In this document: positions 1 through 12,700 of the stretch, in pieces
Numbering within the stretch: position 1 is the stretch's first letter
How the letters are laid out: each line of letters begins with the position of its first letter
Source: Potentilla sterilis
Lineage: Eukaryota; Streptophyta; Magnoliopsida; Rosales; Rosaceae
Reading direction: 5' to 3'
DNA: 64,000 bases
Assembly: GCA_963682095.1 (NCBI GenBank)
Contig: OY821761.1
Span: forward strand, 12,744,402 to 12,808,401
Translations under genes and position numbers: made by a program
Notes under the pieces: model-generated
What the model was told of the DNA's origin: nothing
Database searches by the model: none
The model's input: only the letters and a program-made list of their open reading frames with translations

Positions 1-546
1 ATAAAACAATCTTTAGTCGACATGGACAATAGTTACAGTATAACCTAACTTCAAAGCTCTGTCAAACACAGTCACTCATACCAGATCATAAGAAATCTAA
101 TGCAATAATCTGCATATCACCTTATGTTCATAGTATCATCACTTTTATTCACATGAGCCACCACAAGATATAGAAATATTTGATATAAAAAAATTTGAAC
201 TGAATGTCTCATATCACGGTCTCACCTTATGGCTTTGTAGAAAACAACCCCGTATGCTTTATGCTTCCATTGAAGCTGACATGTTTCCAAAATGAAGAAC
301 ACATTTCAGTTCTTTATTAAATACTTGAAGAGAGAGATCTTTCAAATAGATATTCAGGACTTGAGCTGTAGGAATAGATTGTCAGACATCAGCAATCAAA
401 TAAACTTCAAACAATTGCACAAACTGACAATACATATCTTATCAATGATAAACACAACCAATCACATCAAAACATTAGCCAAAATAAGCTTGAATTTGTA
501 GACAAAGGAAACAAACAAAAAAAAGTTGAAGCATAATATGCTCCCA
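1..546. other. AT-rich stretch downstream of copia A, no gene seen
   Basis: No convincing coding potential on either strand. Because it lies just 3' of the copia A RNase H frame (minus strand), it could hold that element's 3' UTR and LTR; a purine-rich stretch (TTTAGTGGGAGCATA, minus) near 530-545 could be the polypurine tract. I could not match it to a second LTR copy beyond 16090, so this is only an inference. Confidence 0.35.
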
Positions 547-921
547 CTAAACTACGGATTCAAATCTATCAACTAATCCCATATTGGCAACATGCTTTTG
601 AAAAGTTGAAACTGGTATTGGTTTGGTGAGAGGATCAACAATCATCTCTGTTGTCCTCATGTGTTCAATAACCACCTTTTGCTGTCCAGTTTTCTTTCTT
701 ACGTGAATATATTTCAACTCTATTTGCTTTGAGCTGGAAGACCTCTTGTTATTCTTTGCAAAGGTAACTGCAGCAGAGTTATCACATAAAATAGGCATTG
801 GTCTTTCTATGCTAAGAACAACCTGAGTGCAATGAATGAGATCTCGTAACTGGGATAGCTTGTGGAACCTCTTCTGGTTGTGCCATGACTGCTTGATAAG
901 GAGGAAGATCTTAGTGGTCAA
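547..921 (-). pseudogene. copia A RNase H C-terminal fragment
   Basis: This frame of about 124 codons carries the typical copia RNase H tail: a CDNSAA catalytic-region motif about 45 residues in, a conserved KYIHVR-type stretch, then DPLTKPIP near the end. In the family this domain degrades the RNA strand during reverse transcription. The first 40 residues do not match, marking a deletion that removed all of RT and the start of RNase H. The stop at 547 is probably the natural end of Pol. Confidence 0.8.
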
Positions 922-1159
922 AATTTATAGGATTGTCAACAATCTGATCATCAAGAGCAGGAGGATTTTGAGACACCAAAGGGTACACAACAGCTGAAGC
1001 GGCTGGAGTGTTCTCTGCTGGATTTCGAACACCTTCTTCACCCTTTTCCTCCAACACAAAATCCTGAACAGAAGATGGCATATTATCCTCAAGAAACTTG
1101 GCTTTATTAGTTTCAATTATCCTAGGAGAGTGGCTAGGACAATAAAACTTAAAACCTTT

Positions 1160-2174
1160 TCATTTATCAGGGTAGCCAATAAAATGGCAACTAAGGGTTC
1201 TGGGATCTAGCTTCTTTTCATCTGGATTGTAAGGGCGTGCTTCTGCTGGACATCCCCAGGTACGAAAAAGAAAGAAGCTCGGTTTTTCGACCATTCTAGA
1301 GTTCAAAAGATGTCTGTCAAAAGCCTTTCTTGGTACAATTTTAGAAATATAATTCGCAGCTTTGAGGGCTTCACCCCATAAAAAGACTGGTAAGCTGCTT
1401 CTCCTAATCATGCTTCCTACGTTCTGCAACCCCATTCTGTTCTGGTGTACCTGGTGTTGTGTATTGTGCAATGATTCCACACTCCTGCAAAAATCTTGCA
1501 AACGGACCCTCATGTTGTCCTGCGTCATCATATTTGACATAGTACTCCCCTCCTCTGTCGGATCGAACAACTTTAATGGATTTCTCCAACTGTTTTTCAA
1601 CCTCAGTTTTGTAAATTTTAAATGCTTCTATGCTCTGTGATTTTTCTGAAAGCAGGTTAATATGACAATACCGTGAAAAATCATCAATGAAACTTATGCA
1701 ATACTTTTTTCCACAGATAGTATTGATATTGAAAGGACCACAAATATTTGTATAGATAAGCTCTAGGAGTTGGGAACTACGTGTAGAACCTAACTTTCTA
1801 AAATTTGTCATTTTACCCTTAATGCAATCAATACAAATTTCAAAATCAGAAAAATCTATGTTTGGAAGTATTCCAGACTTAACAAGTTGTTGAAGATGTC
1901 TTTTAGATATGTGTCCTAGACGCTTATGCCATAGGAAAGAGGAATTTTCATTAAAACAAACTCTTTTGGATCCTATAGATTGCTTTACAAGATAAGTGTC
2001 CATAGAATAAGAACATCTCAAACTCCATATGTCATCCTCAAGATAGACACTGCCAACACAATTTGAATTAAGAAAAAACTTTATTTCTTGAGAAACAGTA
2101 AAATAAAAACCATCCTTAACAAGTCTGACAGGGGAAATCAAATTTCTTCTCATCCAAGGAATAAAAAAAAACAT
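1160..2174 (-). pseudogene. copia A GAG-pre-integrase and integrase
   Basis: Two overlapping minus-strand frames (2174-1404 and 1600-1160) encode one integrase broken by a frameshift around 1400-1600. Visible motifs are the pre-integrase zinc region (HKRLGHIS and CIDCIKGK), the integrase core with FIDDFSRY, the DRGGEY segment, and TPEQNGVAERR. The C-terminal part includes a degraded FFLFRTWGCPAEARPY-type segment and SCHFIGYPDK. In the family this enzyme inserts the cDNA into the genome. The frameshift makes it non-functional. Confidence 0.85.
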
Positions 2175-2271
2175 CCTTTAAAACTAAAACTAAACCGAAT
2201 TCTAACTTAAGGTGAAGAGTTCCTATGGTTTTAACAACAACTTTGACTCCATTCCCTACGAAAACTTTGAC

Positions 2272-2800
2272 TTAATCTCTACTTGGAGTTCTCCGGTTTA
2301 CGAAGCCCTGCAAGGAATTTGAGATGTGAATAGGAGAACCAGTGTCATACCACCAGGAATTTGAAGGGTTAGAAATAAGATTTGACTCAATTATGGTGAA
2401 AACATGAGAAGAACCTAGACAAGGACCTGAGAGAGTGAAAACACGATACATACCCTTCTTTTCTAGCCACGACTTATACTTTGCACAGTTTCTCTTCATA
2501 TGACCAGAATTTTTGCCAAAAAAAAAATATTTGAAAATAGTTGTATGTTTTGGCTTAAGATTCTGAGATCCTTTGGATGAGGAGGTGTTCTGTTTTGGAG
2601 GAGCACTTTTGGCATGATGTGACAGACGCTTGTGAGATCCAGCAGTCTTCCCTTGAGTTCCAGCAGTCTCCTTATCTCTTTTCAACCTAGCTTCTTCTTA
2701 CACACTGTCCGCAATAAGCTCATCCATGGTCCACTTCTCCTTCTGAGTATTGTAGCTGACCCTTAACTGACTGTAGACATCTGGAAGAGATTCAAGAGCA
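2272..2800 (-). pseudogene. copia A gag C-terminal half with zinc knuckle
   Basis: The minus-strand frame has a CCHC-type nucleocapsid region around 2480-2540, but the first Cys positions are altered (FFFGKNSGHMKRNCAKY), so the knuckle is damaged. Upstream, about 2690-2860, the frame encodes a gag segment with LPDVYSQLRVSYNT. It continues without loss into the gag fragment at 15738-16090 once copia B is removed. An in-frame stop lies near 2700. In the element this protein would package RNA. Confidence 0.75.
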
Positions 2801-2866
2801 GAATGGATAAGGAAAGTATCAGGAATATGAATTTTTAGGGCTGAAAGTTTCTTCCCCACATCAATT

Positions 2867-3039
2867 AGTAGAAAATAAGAATATGATTTGGGTTTAATGC
2901 TTCAATAATATATTCTTCTCCATAGAGGAAGTATATATATGGTTACAAGCCTACATCTATAAGGAAAATATATTCTAAGATTACACTAGTTAATTTACCT
3001 ATACATATAAGGAAAGTAAATATCCTAGAATATTCTACA
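2867..3039 (-). repeat. copia B 3' LTR
   Basis: This 173-bp LTR starts (minus strand) TGTAGAATATTCTAGG and ends in TTTTCTACT, where TA to CT-type decay has spoiled the expected CA end. It shares about 75 bp of strong similarity with 15655-15732, including the ACTAGTTAATTTAC core on the plus strand. Confidence 0.8.
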
Positions 3040-4619
3040 CTCCCCCTCAAGTTAGCGCATAGATGTTAATCATGCCCAACTTGTCAATTGAGTCATCAAA
3101 TACTTTTCTTGACACTCCTTTTGTAAGAACATCTCCCAACTGGTTTTCTGTATATAGGAAAGGGAATCAAATGATTTTCCTGTCTAAGTTCTCCATGATA
3201 AAGAATCGATTCACCTCCATATGCTTAGTTCGATCATGCTGAATTGGATTATGAGCAATTTCAATTGCTGACGTATTGTCACAATGCAAGTCCGTATGCT
3301 TCTTAAGTCTGACACCTAAGCTCTTTAACATATTTCAGATCCATAACAATTCACATACGCCATGTGCTATATCAGGTCTAGTATGAGAAAGATAAATGAG
3401 TCTCCCTACTAGACGTTGGTACATTTTTTTATCTGTTGGAATCTGATTCGGATAGATGACGAGGTTGTGATTCATCTCAATCAGTGTCTCAGCTGGTTTA
3501 TAGTCAAGCATCCCTGTTTCAGCTAACAAGTCGAGTACATACTGATAAAGAAATTCCTTTCTTAGATCTTGCAACTTCAATTGCCCAAGGTCTTTCATCT
3601 CAAACTCCATCTCTTTCGGGTCATCTCATGTGACAATCATATTATCAACATACACTATCAGGACAGTAATCTTACCCTGACTACGTTTAATGAACAAAGT
3701 ATGATTTGAGTTGCTCTGTCTGTAACCAAACGCCTTCATTGATTTTGAAAATCTTCTAAACGAAGCTCTGGATGATTGCTTTAAGCCATATAATGACTTC
3801 TTCAATTTACAAACCTTGCCTGCATCGCAAGGCTTATTTTTGACTCCTGGTGGTACATCCATATAAACCTCTTCTTCTAAATTTCCATTGAGGAATGCAT
3901 TCTTCACATCGAATTGGCGGAGAGGCTAATCTCTAGTTGTTGCTAGTGAGATCAATATTCGAATAGTGTTGATCTTTGCTACAGGTGCAAATATCTCTTC
4001 ATAATCAATTCCATAGCGTTGGGTATATCTTTTGGCAACCAATCTGGCTTTATATCTGTCAATACTCTCATCTGCTTTAAGTTTCACTGTATACACCCAA
4101 CGACATCTAACTGTCTTCTTTCCAGGTGTCATTGTCACAATATCCCAAGTTGAGTTTTTCTGCAAGGCTTCAAATTCTTCATTCATCGCTTGTTTCCACT
4201 TGAGATCTGCCAATGCATCTTGTACACTACTTGCAATAGATACAGAGGATAATTGTTCGACAACAAGTGCATGTGATCCAGACAACCTATGATTAGATAT
4301 ATAATTGGCTATAGGGTATTTTACTTTGGCTTTGATGTCTGGCTCATAATGTTTTGGAGGAATACCTTAGTAACTCTATGTGATTTTCTAGGTTCATCGG
4401 AAAGTAATGGTATCTGATGAGGAATATTCTCAGCGGATTCTTCAGTTGGTGATGTAGATGGGAAAATCGAAACTATACTCGATGCGGATGCTGTTATGTC
4501 TATCAAACTTTGTTGAGAGATTGGTGGATCAGTAATAATAGTGTCATCATCGGACAAGTCGACAAGGAATGGACCTACACCACCTGCGCCATGTGTCGGC
4601 TCGCTAGCAGGTTTGGCAG
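3040..4619 (-). pseudogene. copia B reverse transcriptase and RNase H
   Basis: In minus order the frames show a Pol linker (4619-4321), then RT (4285-3926, 3907-3626, 3610-3335), then RNase H (about 3330-3045). RT motifs include WKQAMNEEFEAL, VARLVAK-type KARLVAKRYTQ, GIDYEEIFAPVAK, KNAFLNGNLEEEVYMDVP and a VYVDNMIVT stretch, where the family has a YxDD catalytic motif; here the second Asp reads Asn. RNase H shows a CDNTSA-type segment near 3290. At least three stops or frameshifts interrupt it. The frame is interrupted at 4620 by the CACTA element. Confidence 0.85.
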
Positions 4620-4925
4620 CACTACCAGAAAAAAATGTTTTTCCGACGAAAAAAAAAAAACGGCTGACGAATTAAAATTTTCGTCGGTAATTCTAAGGAA
4701 TAGCCGACGATTTTATTTTTCGTCGGTGAAAAAAAAATCGTCGGCCATAGTTTAACCATAGCCGACGAAACTGTTTTGTCGTTGGTATTTTCAAAAAATC
4801 GTCGGCTATATTCATATTTCAGTCGACGATTTGTATTTTCGTCGCCCTTTCTCTGAAACATTAGCCGAAGAAAATTTTTGGAAGTATGGCCGACGAAGTT
4901 GACATTTTCGTCGGCTATAAGTCTA
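4620..4925. repeat. CACTA left TIR and subterminal repeat array
   Basis: About a dozen copies of the CCGACGA/TCGTCGG core occur in both orientations, often as facing pairs. In En/Spm such subterminal motifs bind the element-encoded TnpA protein and bring the ends together; that role is inferred here from the family. Confidence 0.85.
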
Positions 4926-5048
4926 TATATTTTCAGATCTGGGCAGCAGCTGCTCATTTCAAAAAAAAGAGAAAAACGGGAGAAAGAGTGAAAAATCTGT
5001 GGGTATTGTTGAAATCCGTCGTCTCTTACATTGTGGAGCTATATATAG

Positions 5049-5578
5049 GTACGTATATGTGTATATATGTTGATTTTGAGTTTTAGTTGAGTTGATTTTG
5101 AGTTTTAGTGATTTTGATTTAGTAAGTGATTTTTTGTTTTGTTGTTGTTTTAGTGTTAGAATGTATGTATATATGTTGATTTTGAGTTTTAGTTGAGTTG
5201 ATTTTGAGTTTTAGTGATTTTGATTTATTAAGTGATTTTTTGTTTAATTTGTTGTTGGTTTAGTGTTAGAATGTATGTATATATGTTGATTTTGAGTTTT
5301 AGTTTAATTATGTGTTTTAATTTGATGTTATTTTAATTAGTGTTAAAATATATATATATATGTTAATTAATAGTTGTTGGCAGTGTAATTAACTTAAATA
5401 ATGGTTGATATATAGTGTAACTTAAATAATGGTTGTTAATGGTATATATATATGAGTGGATGTTGATAATAATATATATTGTAATGTAATTAATTATTAA
5501 AGATTTATATATATATATATATATGTATGTGTTAATTAATTTCTTATTAATTAAAGTTATACATATATATTATTATCA
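5049..5578 (+). other. Intron in transposase 5' leader with tandem duplication
   Basis: A donor (CTATATATAG/GTACGTA, about 5049) and an acceptor (TTATTATCAG, 5571-5580) flank an AT-rich intron between the leader exon and the ATG at 5587. It includes a roughly 108-bp tandem duplication (about 5061-5290, unit starting GTATATATGTTGATTTTGAG). Confidence 0.6.
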
Positions 5579-5586
5579 GGCTATAT

Positions 5587-8165
5587 ATGGATCAGGATAA
5601 GAGTTAGATTTCCCTTCCAATGCATGACCGACGATACACTACAGGAGTTGTGAATTTTTTGCAGTTCGTCGAGGAAAATGCAAACGGGAATGAATACCAT
5701 TATTGCCCGTGCAAGAAATGTAAGTGTCGCAGTGATATGTGTCGATTTCCGATTAGGACAGTATGGGAGCACCTAAAGAGTAATGGGTTTTGGCCGAAGT
5801 ACAAACGTTGGATATATCATGGTGAGCCATCATTAGATGGATCGCATGATCATGGGCAGTTTTTTGAGGCGGGCAATAGTAGTACATCCAACGATCCAAC
5901 AATGGCATTCGTCAACGACGTGTTTCCTTTTGAAAGCGGTGTACGTGGGGAACAATATATGCATGACCCGGTGCAGCCGTTCCCACAAGTTGTCAACACT
6001 GCTGCCTTTGACAAGTACAACAAACTGATTGCATTGCAATAGACCCCTGTGTCTTCAAGTTCTGAGAAGACAGTTCTTCAAAGTGTGATGGAGGTAATGA
6101 GGATTAAAGTCGAGACAAAATCGACCATCAGGCAAGTGGATGAATATCTACAGTACACTTCTTCGTTGTTGGAGGAGGGTCATCGTAATCCTACCAATCA
6201 CCGTAAGGTCTGAAGTATCCTCAAAGATCTAGGGCTTTCCTACATTAAGATCCATGCATGCGCATTTGACTGCGTTCTCTTCTGGGGTAAAGATGCAGAA
6301 GGGAATGACCTTGCTAGCCTTGACGCATGTCCGATATATCAGTCTGACCGATATAAGTTGACGGGAGCAGGTAATAGGAAACCTGTGAAAGTGCTTCGGT
6401 ATTTTCCGTTGAGAGATAGGCTTGAGCGGTTGTACATGTCAGAAACCACCGCAAAAGCTATGAGATGGCATGGTGAGCGGGACGCGGGAGACGCAGATAT
6501 CATGACACACATCTCTGACGGAGCGGCTTGGAATCATATAAACAATGAGTTTCCTCATTTTGCGTCAGATGTCAGAAACGTCAGGCTCAGGCTCTCAACC
6601 GACGGGTTCAACCCTTTCGGCACCATGACTCTTTCATACAGTATATGGCCGGTGGTTTTGGTACCTTACAACCTTCCTCTGTGGATGTGCATGAAGAAGG
6701 AATATAATATGTTGACGTTGTTGATTCCGGGGCCTGGTTACCCAGGGAAATGTCTCGATGTGTATATGAGACCATTGATTGAAGAGCTTAAGGTATTGTG
6801 GGACGTTGGTCATCCCACTTTTGACAAGTACAAGGAGGAGACGTTCCAGATGCATGCTATGGTTATTGGTACCATCAGTGATTTTCCTGCTTATGGGATG
6901 TTGTTGGGCAGCGTTGTTAGGGGATACAAGGCTTGTCCAGAGTGCCTCAGCGATTATGGGAGCACCCCTCATTGCAACAAGATATGCAGAATTGGTCATA
7001 TATTGCGCACGAGTGCGTCACCTGAAGGATGTATAGCTGAAGCATATATTGCGCACGAGTGCGTCACCTACATGAAGCTGTATTTAGGAGCGTTACAGGA
7101 AAGCATACCGGAAGATGTACCTTCACAGTTCAATCTTTCCATACTCTCCGACGATGTTGTACTCGGTGGAAAAATGCCAGTTTCCTACAAGTTGAAAAAT
7201 TATTAGGTAGCCATTGCACATTGGTGGGTACTAATTAACTATCCAGAAGTTCAGTTTTGGAAGAACATACATCTAAACTGTGACCAAGTAGGAGGTGATC
7301 TCGATTACCACAACCGGACATTCGCAGAGTATTTCGGCCGCTGGGTACGTAACTTTAACACTATTCTATACGTATTTATATATTATTGTGTATAATTATT
7401 CATATTTATAGTTGATTCTAATGGTTGCAGATGGACCTTATTAAAAATGATAATCACCCTAATTGGTCGCACGAACTCAGACTTCTGGCGATGAAGCCGG
7501 TCTATTCCAAAGTTCATGCGACGTGCAAGGTGAATGGTGTGTTATTTCGATGTGAAGAGAGAGACCTCAGACTGAAAACACAAAATTAAGGGGTTATGGC
7601 ACATAGTAGGGATGATGGAGTTGACTATTACAGTGTTCTCCATTCAGTTGTGGAACTGCATTATGGGGAAGGCATGAAAGTGCACCTTTTCAAGTGTAGA
7701 TGGTTTGACACACGGCCGCAGAGCATGAAAACCGATCAATACGGCATAACTTCTGTGAACACTAGTACATCATGGTATGAGGACGACCCGTTCGTTTTAG
7801 CCACATGGGTGAAACAAGTGTTTTATCTTGATGATCTCGCCAAGGGTGACACGTGGAAAGTAGTCAACACTATCCACCATCGCAACATTTACCGGGCGTC
7901 TACACTTGGAGTGGTTGAAGAGAACGAGGAAGGTAGCACCGCGTATCAAGAGCCCAACTCAAACGGTATTCCTGACTCCTCTTTTATTCGCCTACACACG
8001 CCGGTGCGAATTCGACGTGAAGAGCCACTGCTTGTTGATGTTGATCCAAATGAAGAAACTAACGAGGACTCTAGTGGTGAGGAACGACATAGATTACCCC
8101 TATCGAGCAATTCAGAAACCGAAGAAGACTCATCCGATGATTCCGATTACAATCCGACGGATTAA
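5587..8165 (+). pseudogene. CACTA transposase (TnpD-like, Transposase_21)
   Basis: From ATG 5587 one frame runs to the intron at 7345-7430 and continues in 7431-8165, about 830 codons. Domains in order: Transpos_assoc-like N-terminus with a CPCKKCKC metal-binding motif (about 5700-5735), Transposase_21 (6214-6990) with the hallmark STDGFNPFG (about 6597) and SYSIWPVVLVPYNLP, a truncated DUF4218-like piece (7000-7340), and a DUF4216-like C-terminus (7596-8050, YYSVLHSVVELHY, DPFVLA). An acidic tail follows. In-frame stops lie at 5605 (TAG), 6040 (TAG), 6211 (TGA), 7204 (TAG) and 7587 (TAA), and part of the middle is deleted near 7000. No active transposase can be made. Confidence 0.9.
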
Positions 8166-8390
8166 GTAATTTAGATGATGTAATCATTTCATTTGTAATC
8201 CACTCATTTCTAATGAACGGGCGTGGGGATGAGCCTCCCAGCATAGGCTGGGTTCCAAACCCCTTAAAAAAAATTTGAAATATGTTGACTGCTGGGTTTC
8301 TGTTTTTTTTATGTTCAATTTTGGTTATATATGAACAGGACATAGGAATATGAGAGGTGTAACACCACTGATTTTTTTATTTTTTTCAAA
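8166..8390. other. Transposase 3' UTR region
   Basis: Short non-coding stretch after the stop at 8163-8165, T-rich towards the end. No clear AATAAA signal was found, and no gene is seen. Confidence 0.4.
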
Positions 8391-9775
8391 GAATAGCCGA
8401 CGAAAAATGCATTATTTCGTCGGCTATACTCATAATAGCCGACGAAAAATGCGTGATTTCGTCGGCCAAAACTATATTGAAAAATACATATTTTATTTTA
8501 GACAGAAAACGACAAAAGAATAGCCGACGAGTACTAGGTTTGATTTCGTCGGCTATGATTAAAAAAAAAACAAAAAAAGACCACCTTCCATTTTCTATCA
8601 CTATCGACAAACCATTGCTTCATCCTTCAAATGCAAATATGTCGTCAAATAAGATATGACCGAAATAATAAAATACGTCTACGGTTGAAAAATGACAAGA
8701 TTCCGACAAAATCTGTGTGCCGAATGTTGCGGTTAACTGTTTTTTACTTCCGTTTTCCTATGGGTAGCCTGACGTTTGGTAAATATTTTGAGGAAAATTT
8801 TTATACGATTAGTTGCGTCTCATCGATTTGAAACTATTATATGTTGAAGGTCAGGCAAAAAAACGTCATTTAGACAGGCCAATTACCATTTCTAAGCGTT
8901 TAAAGGGTTGACTCACCCGGTTGACCGTCCCGATCGAGCCTTTAACGTTGTCAGATGTAGTTGGATTTTTTTTCATACATGTATTTAATCTTAACGGTGA
9001 TATCTGACAGTTGGAATAGATTTTCCAAACTTTTAGATTCAAAATCGGAACATATGCACTAATGTTCCTTAACTTGTTTACTAAGTGTTTAAGTGAATGT
9101 ATAGTTTCAAATAGTTACTATACGTACACTCTTCAAATGCAAATATGTCGTCAAATAAGATATGACCGAAATAATGAAATACGTCTACGGTTGAAAAATA
9201 ACAAGATTCCGACAAAATCTGTGTGCCGAATGTTGCGGTTAACTGTTTTTTACTTCCGTTTTCCTATGGATAGCCTGACGTTCGGTAAATATTTTGAGGA
9301 AAATTTTTAAACGATTAGTTGCGTCTCATCCATTTGAAACTATTATCTGTTGAAGGTCAGGCCAGAAACCGTCGTCTAACTAGACTAATTTCCGTTTTAA
9401 AGCGTTTAGAGGTTTGACTTCCTGGTTTGACCAAAAGTATAGCCGACGAAAATTATATGTCGTCGGCTAAACTCTTGCGATCCGCTTATTGTTCGCCGTT
9501 GGATGGCTCAGATCCAACGACTGCTGATTTTCCAAAGCATAGCCGACGAAATATTTGAATTCGTCGGCTAAACTCTTGCGATCCGCGCATTTTTATTGTC
9601 CGCCGTTGGATGGCGGAGATCAGACGGCTGCTGATCTCCTAAAGTATAGCCGACGATGTTTAAAGCATAGCCGACGACATTCAAAGAATAGCCAACGATT
9701 TTAAATATTTCGTCGGCTATTTTGAAGAATAGCCGACGAAATCTTTTTTAATCGTCGGCTATTCTTTCGGCTATA
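8391..9775. repeat. Internal clusters of CACTA subterminal motifs with a 250-bp direct duplication
   Basis: Two clusters of ATAGCCGACGAAA...TTTCGTCGGCTAT pairs (about 8394-8560 and 9437-9772) sit in the middle of the element, immediately before the 5' leader of the second gene. Between them, 8630-8880 and 9136-9370 are imperfect direct repeats about 506 bp apart, sharing a GTCGTCAAATAAGATATGAC core. The position suggests a promoter-proximal autoregulatory array or remnants of an internal rearrangement; which one is not resolved. Confidence 0.75.
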
Positions 9776-9779
9776 AATC

Positions 9780-12700
9780 AGAAACTGTCGAACCCTAGTC
9801 GACTTTTTCCTCTCTTCCTCCTTCTCCTCCTGCTGCTGCTCCAATCTGCCGCTCTCCCGTTCGTTTCCGCCGCGCTGCTCCTCCTCCTCCTCCTCAAATC
9901 GGCGCCTAAACACTCCTCCAATTCCGGCCAAAGTGCACCTCTGATCCTCCTCCTTCCTCAAGCTATTCCGGCCGGCCTCCTCCTCCTCCTCCTTCCCCTC
10001 CTCGTCCGATCTCCTTCCCCTCCTCCTCCGGCCTCTTCCTCCGATCCGGTAAATTTTTTTTTTTCAATTTAGTTTAATTTTATAAATTGTTATATATTTA
10101 ATTTTAATTATATAAATAGTTATATATTTGTTAATAAATTTAATTTTAACAAATTGTTATATATTTTATTTTAATTATATAAATTGTTATATAATAAATT
10201 GTTATATATTTAATTTTAATTATATAAATTGTTATATATTTAATTTTAATTATATAAATTGTTATATATTTAATTTTAATTATATAAATAGTTATATATT
10301 TGTTAATAAATTTAATTTTAACAAATTGTTATATATTTTATTTTAATTATATAAATTGTTATATAATAAATTGTTATATATTTAATTTTAATTATATAAA
10401 TTGTTATATATTTGTTAATACATTTAATTGTTATATATTTGTTATAATTTAGGTATATAAATTGTTATATATTTAATTTTAATTATATAAATTGTTATAT
10501 ATTTGTTATATATAAATTGTTAAATTAAATATATATATAAATTGGTAATCTAATTATAACCATTTATATATTTTTGTTAATATATAAATGGTTATTTGTA
10601 TTTATATATGTGTTAATAATGAAATATAGTTATATTTGTATATAAATAGTTATATTTAGGTTAATAGTTAGTATTATTTAAAATTAGTTAAAATTTAAAT
10701 ATTAATTTGTTAGTATGTTTTGAAATATGTTAGTATTATTGGTTATTATATTAATTAAAATTGGTTATATAATGTAATATAATTTAATATTAATTAATGT
10801 ATTAATACCTCAAGCTGCAGATGGCCGATGCATTGAGACAGTTGTTCGGAGGCCGTCGTTCCAGATCTAGGGGTTCTGAAACTTCCGTCGGTTCCGCAGA
10901 CTCCGACAGGACCCTTAGCCAGCCTGAGAGGACCACCAGCCAGCCGCGGAGGACTGTGGATTCATCCCAGCCGCGGAGGAGTGTGAGTTCTCGGCACCAG
11001 ACCTTCTCCAGGCGGGGCGGCCGTCGAGCAGTTCACGTCCCCCTGTCGGGCCAGATGCTCCGAGGTTCAGTAGGTAGCTATTTCAGGACGAGATAGCTGC
11101 AGACGTTCCTCAGGTCCGTATGCCTGAGGTTCATCGGGAGCCGATGACGAGTCCGACGACGTCTGCTGCTGACTCGACTGAGGGGCCTACTCTCCCAAAT
11201 CAGCTCTACCTCCCGTACAACATTCCTGCGATACCCGAGGTCGACTATCGTGGTGTGCCCATATGGCCTGCTATGCCTCAGTACGTGAGTGTTGCGGAGG
11301 CATACCATCAGCAGCCATTTGAGAACCCTGACCTCCTGATTTCGGCGAGGAGAAAAGGAAAGTCGACAGATGGGTCATCGAGTTCAGGTAACATTTGATT
11401 TTATTAATTAACTGTTTTATTAAAATTAACGCACTAATATTTAATTTTATTAACTAATCGTCGTTTATGTGATAGGGACAGCCGCTAGCAGTTCAAGGCC
11501 GAATACGAGAGGTGTCATATGTTTTGACACGCTCAGGAGAACTGTTGAGAGCAGGGGGAGAATCCAGATCAACGAACCCCGTAATCAAGAGGTTCAGGGG
11601 AAAAAACGCCGCGATTACGCGGGTTGCGTGGGGGCAATAATTAGGGATAAAGTCCCTATGTTGTGGACACGGTGGGGGGATGTGCCGGAAGATATTAAGA
11701 GGGAGGTGAACAACGCCGCGTCGGTGAGTAATTTAAAAAATTTAATTTATTTATCGTAATATTTAATAACTTTCGGTATTGTTATAATTGTAAAACTAAT
11801 AAAATATTATCTTTCAGGCATACTTCGAGATTGCCGAACACAAGCAGGATTGGGCGGACGCGATGCAGAACTTGAGGTACGTTGGGAATTCCTCATCTTA
11901 TAATTTGAAAATTTTTATAATATTAATAATATTTCTAATGCACTTTTGTTTTTTCCGTAGGTTCAAAGAGTGGAAGAACGAGCTCCGTTCCCACTTTAAC
12001 GAATACGACAACCGTGGTCGTATGGGTACTCCCAGAGAGTTCATGTTCAGGGAGTACGAGTGGCGTTGGTTGAAGACAGTAGACTTCAACAACCCACTTA
12101 TGCAGGTAAATACTAAACTTAACTATAAATGTTTATTTTGTTAAAATTTTAATTATTAGTTTAATTATTTTATAATTATTACACTAATATTTTTTTATGC
12201 ATTTTTTTAATATTTTATTATTTGTTTGAAGGAACGGTCTCGGATAAACTCTGCGAACCGCCGCCGTAACACAACCCCCCATCATGGTGGTTCTAGGCCA
12301 TTTGCACTATATGAGGAGGAGGCGCTTAGAGATCATCCTGATAGCAACCCGTACGTGGAGACGTTCAAGATCGCTTATCCACAAGCGACAGAATAGCTCG
12401 TAAGTCGTTGATTACGATTTTAAAATTTTAATTATTAATTTTACTTAATTATATATTTGTTAGAATATTAATTATTTTTTTTTCCCCGTTCAATTAGGAG
12501 ATGGTGAACCTGGCCGAAGAAGAGGTGTTCCAGCAAGTAGTTCGGGAGACACAACCGAACATTTCAGAGGCAGATCTGGAAGAAGCCCTGCGCCAGGTCG
12601 ACCGATCGAATGTCCAAACGGCAGCGAGGATGTTCGACGCAGCCTTCCCAGACCGGTCAAACCAATACTACTGTCGGGGTTTGGGAAGTTCTGGAATAGG

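Larger units (their letters stand above)
547..2866 (-). mobile_element. Ty1/copia retrotransposon A, 3' part (gag C-terminus, integrase, RNase H)
   Basis: Minus-strand copia remnants appear in the usual order: gag zinc knuckle (about 2770-2272), integrase (2174-1160), a linker (about 1116-925) and the RNase H end (921-547). The reverse transcriptase domain is absent; the linker after integrase runs almost directly into RNase H. The 5' part of gag lies at 15738-16090, on the far side of the copia B insertion, and the frames read across the join with the 5-bp duplication CAATT. Many stops and frameshifts mean it is inactive. Confidence 0.85.

Noticed and set aside
1362..1640. Plus-strand frame opposite integrase
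   Set aside because: Shadow of the minus-strand integrase pseudogene.
10128..10346. Open frame with NCYIFNFNYI repeats
   Set aside because: It is the translation of an AT-rich minisatellite inside an intron.
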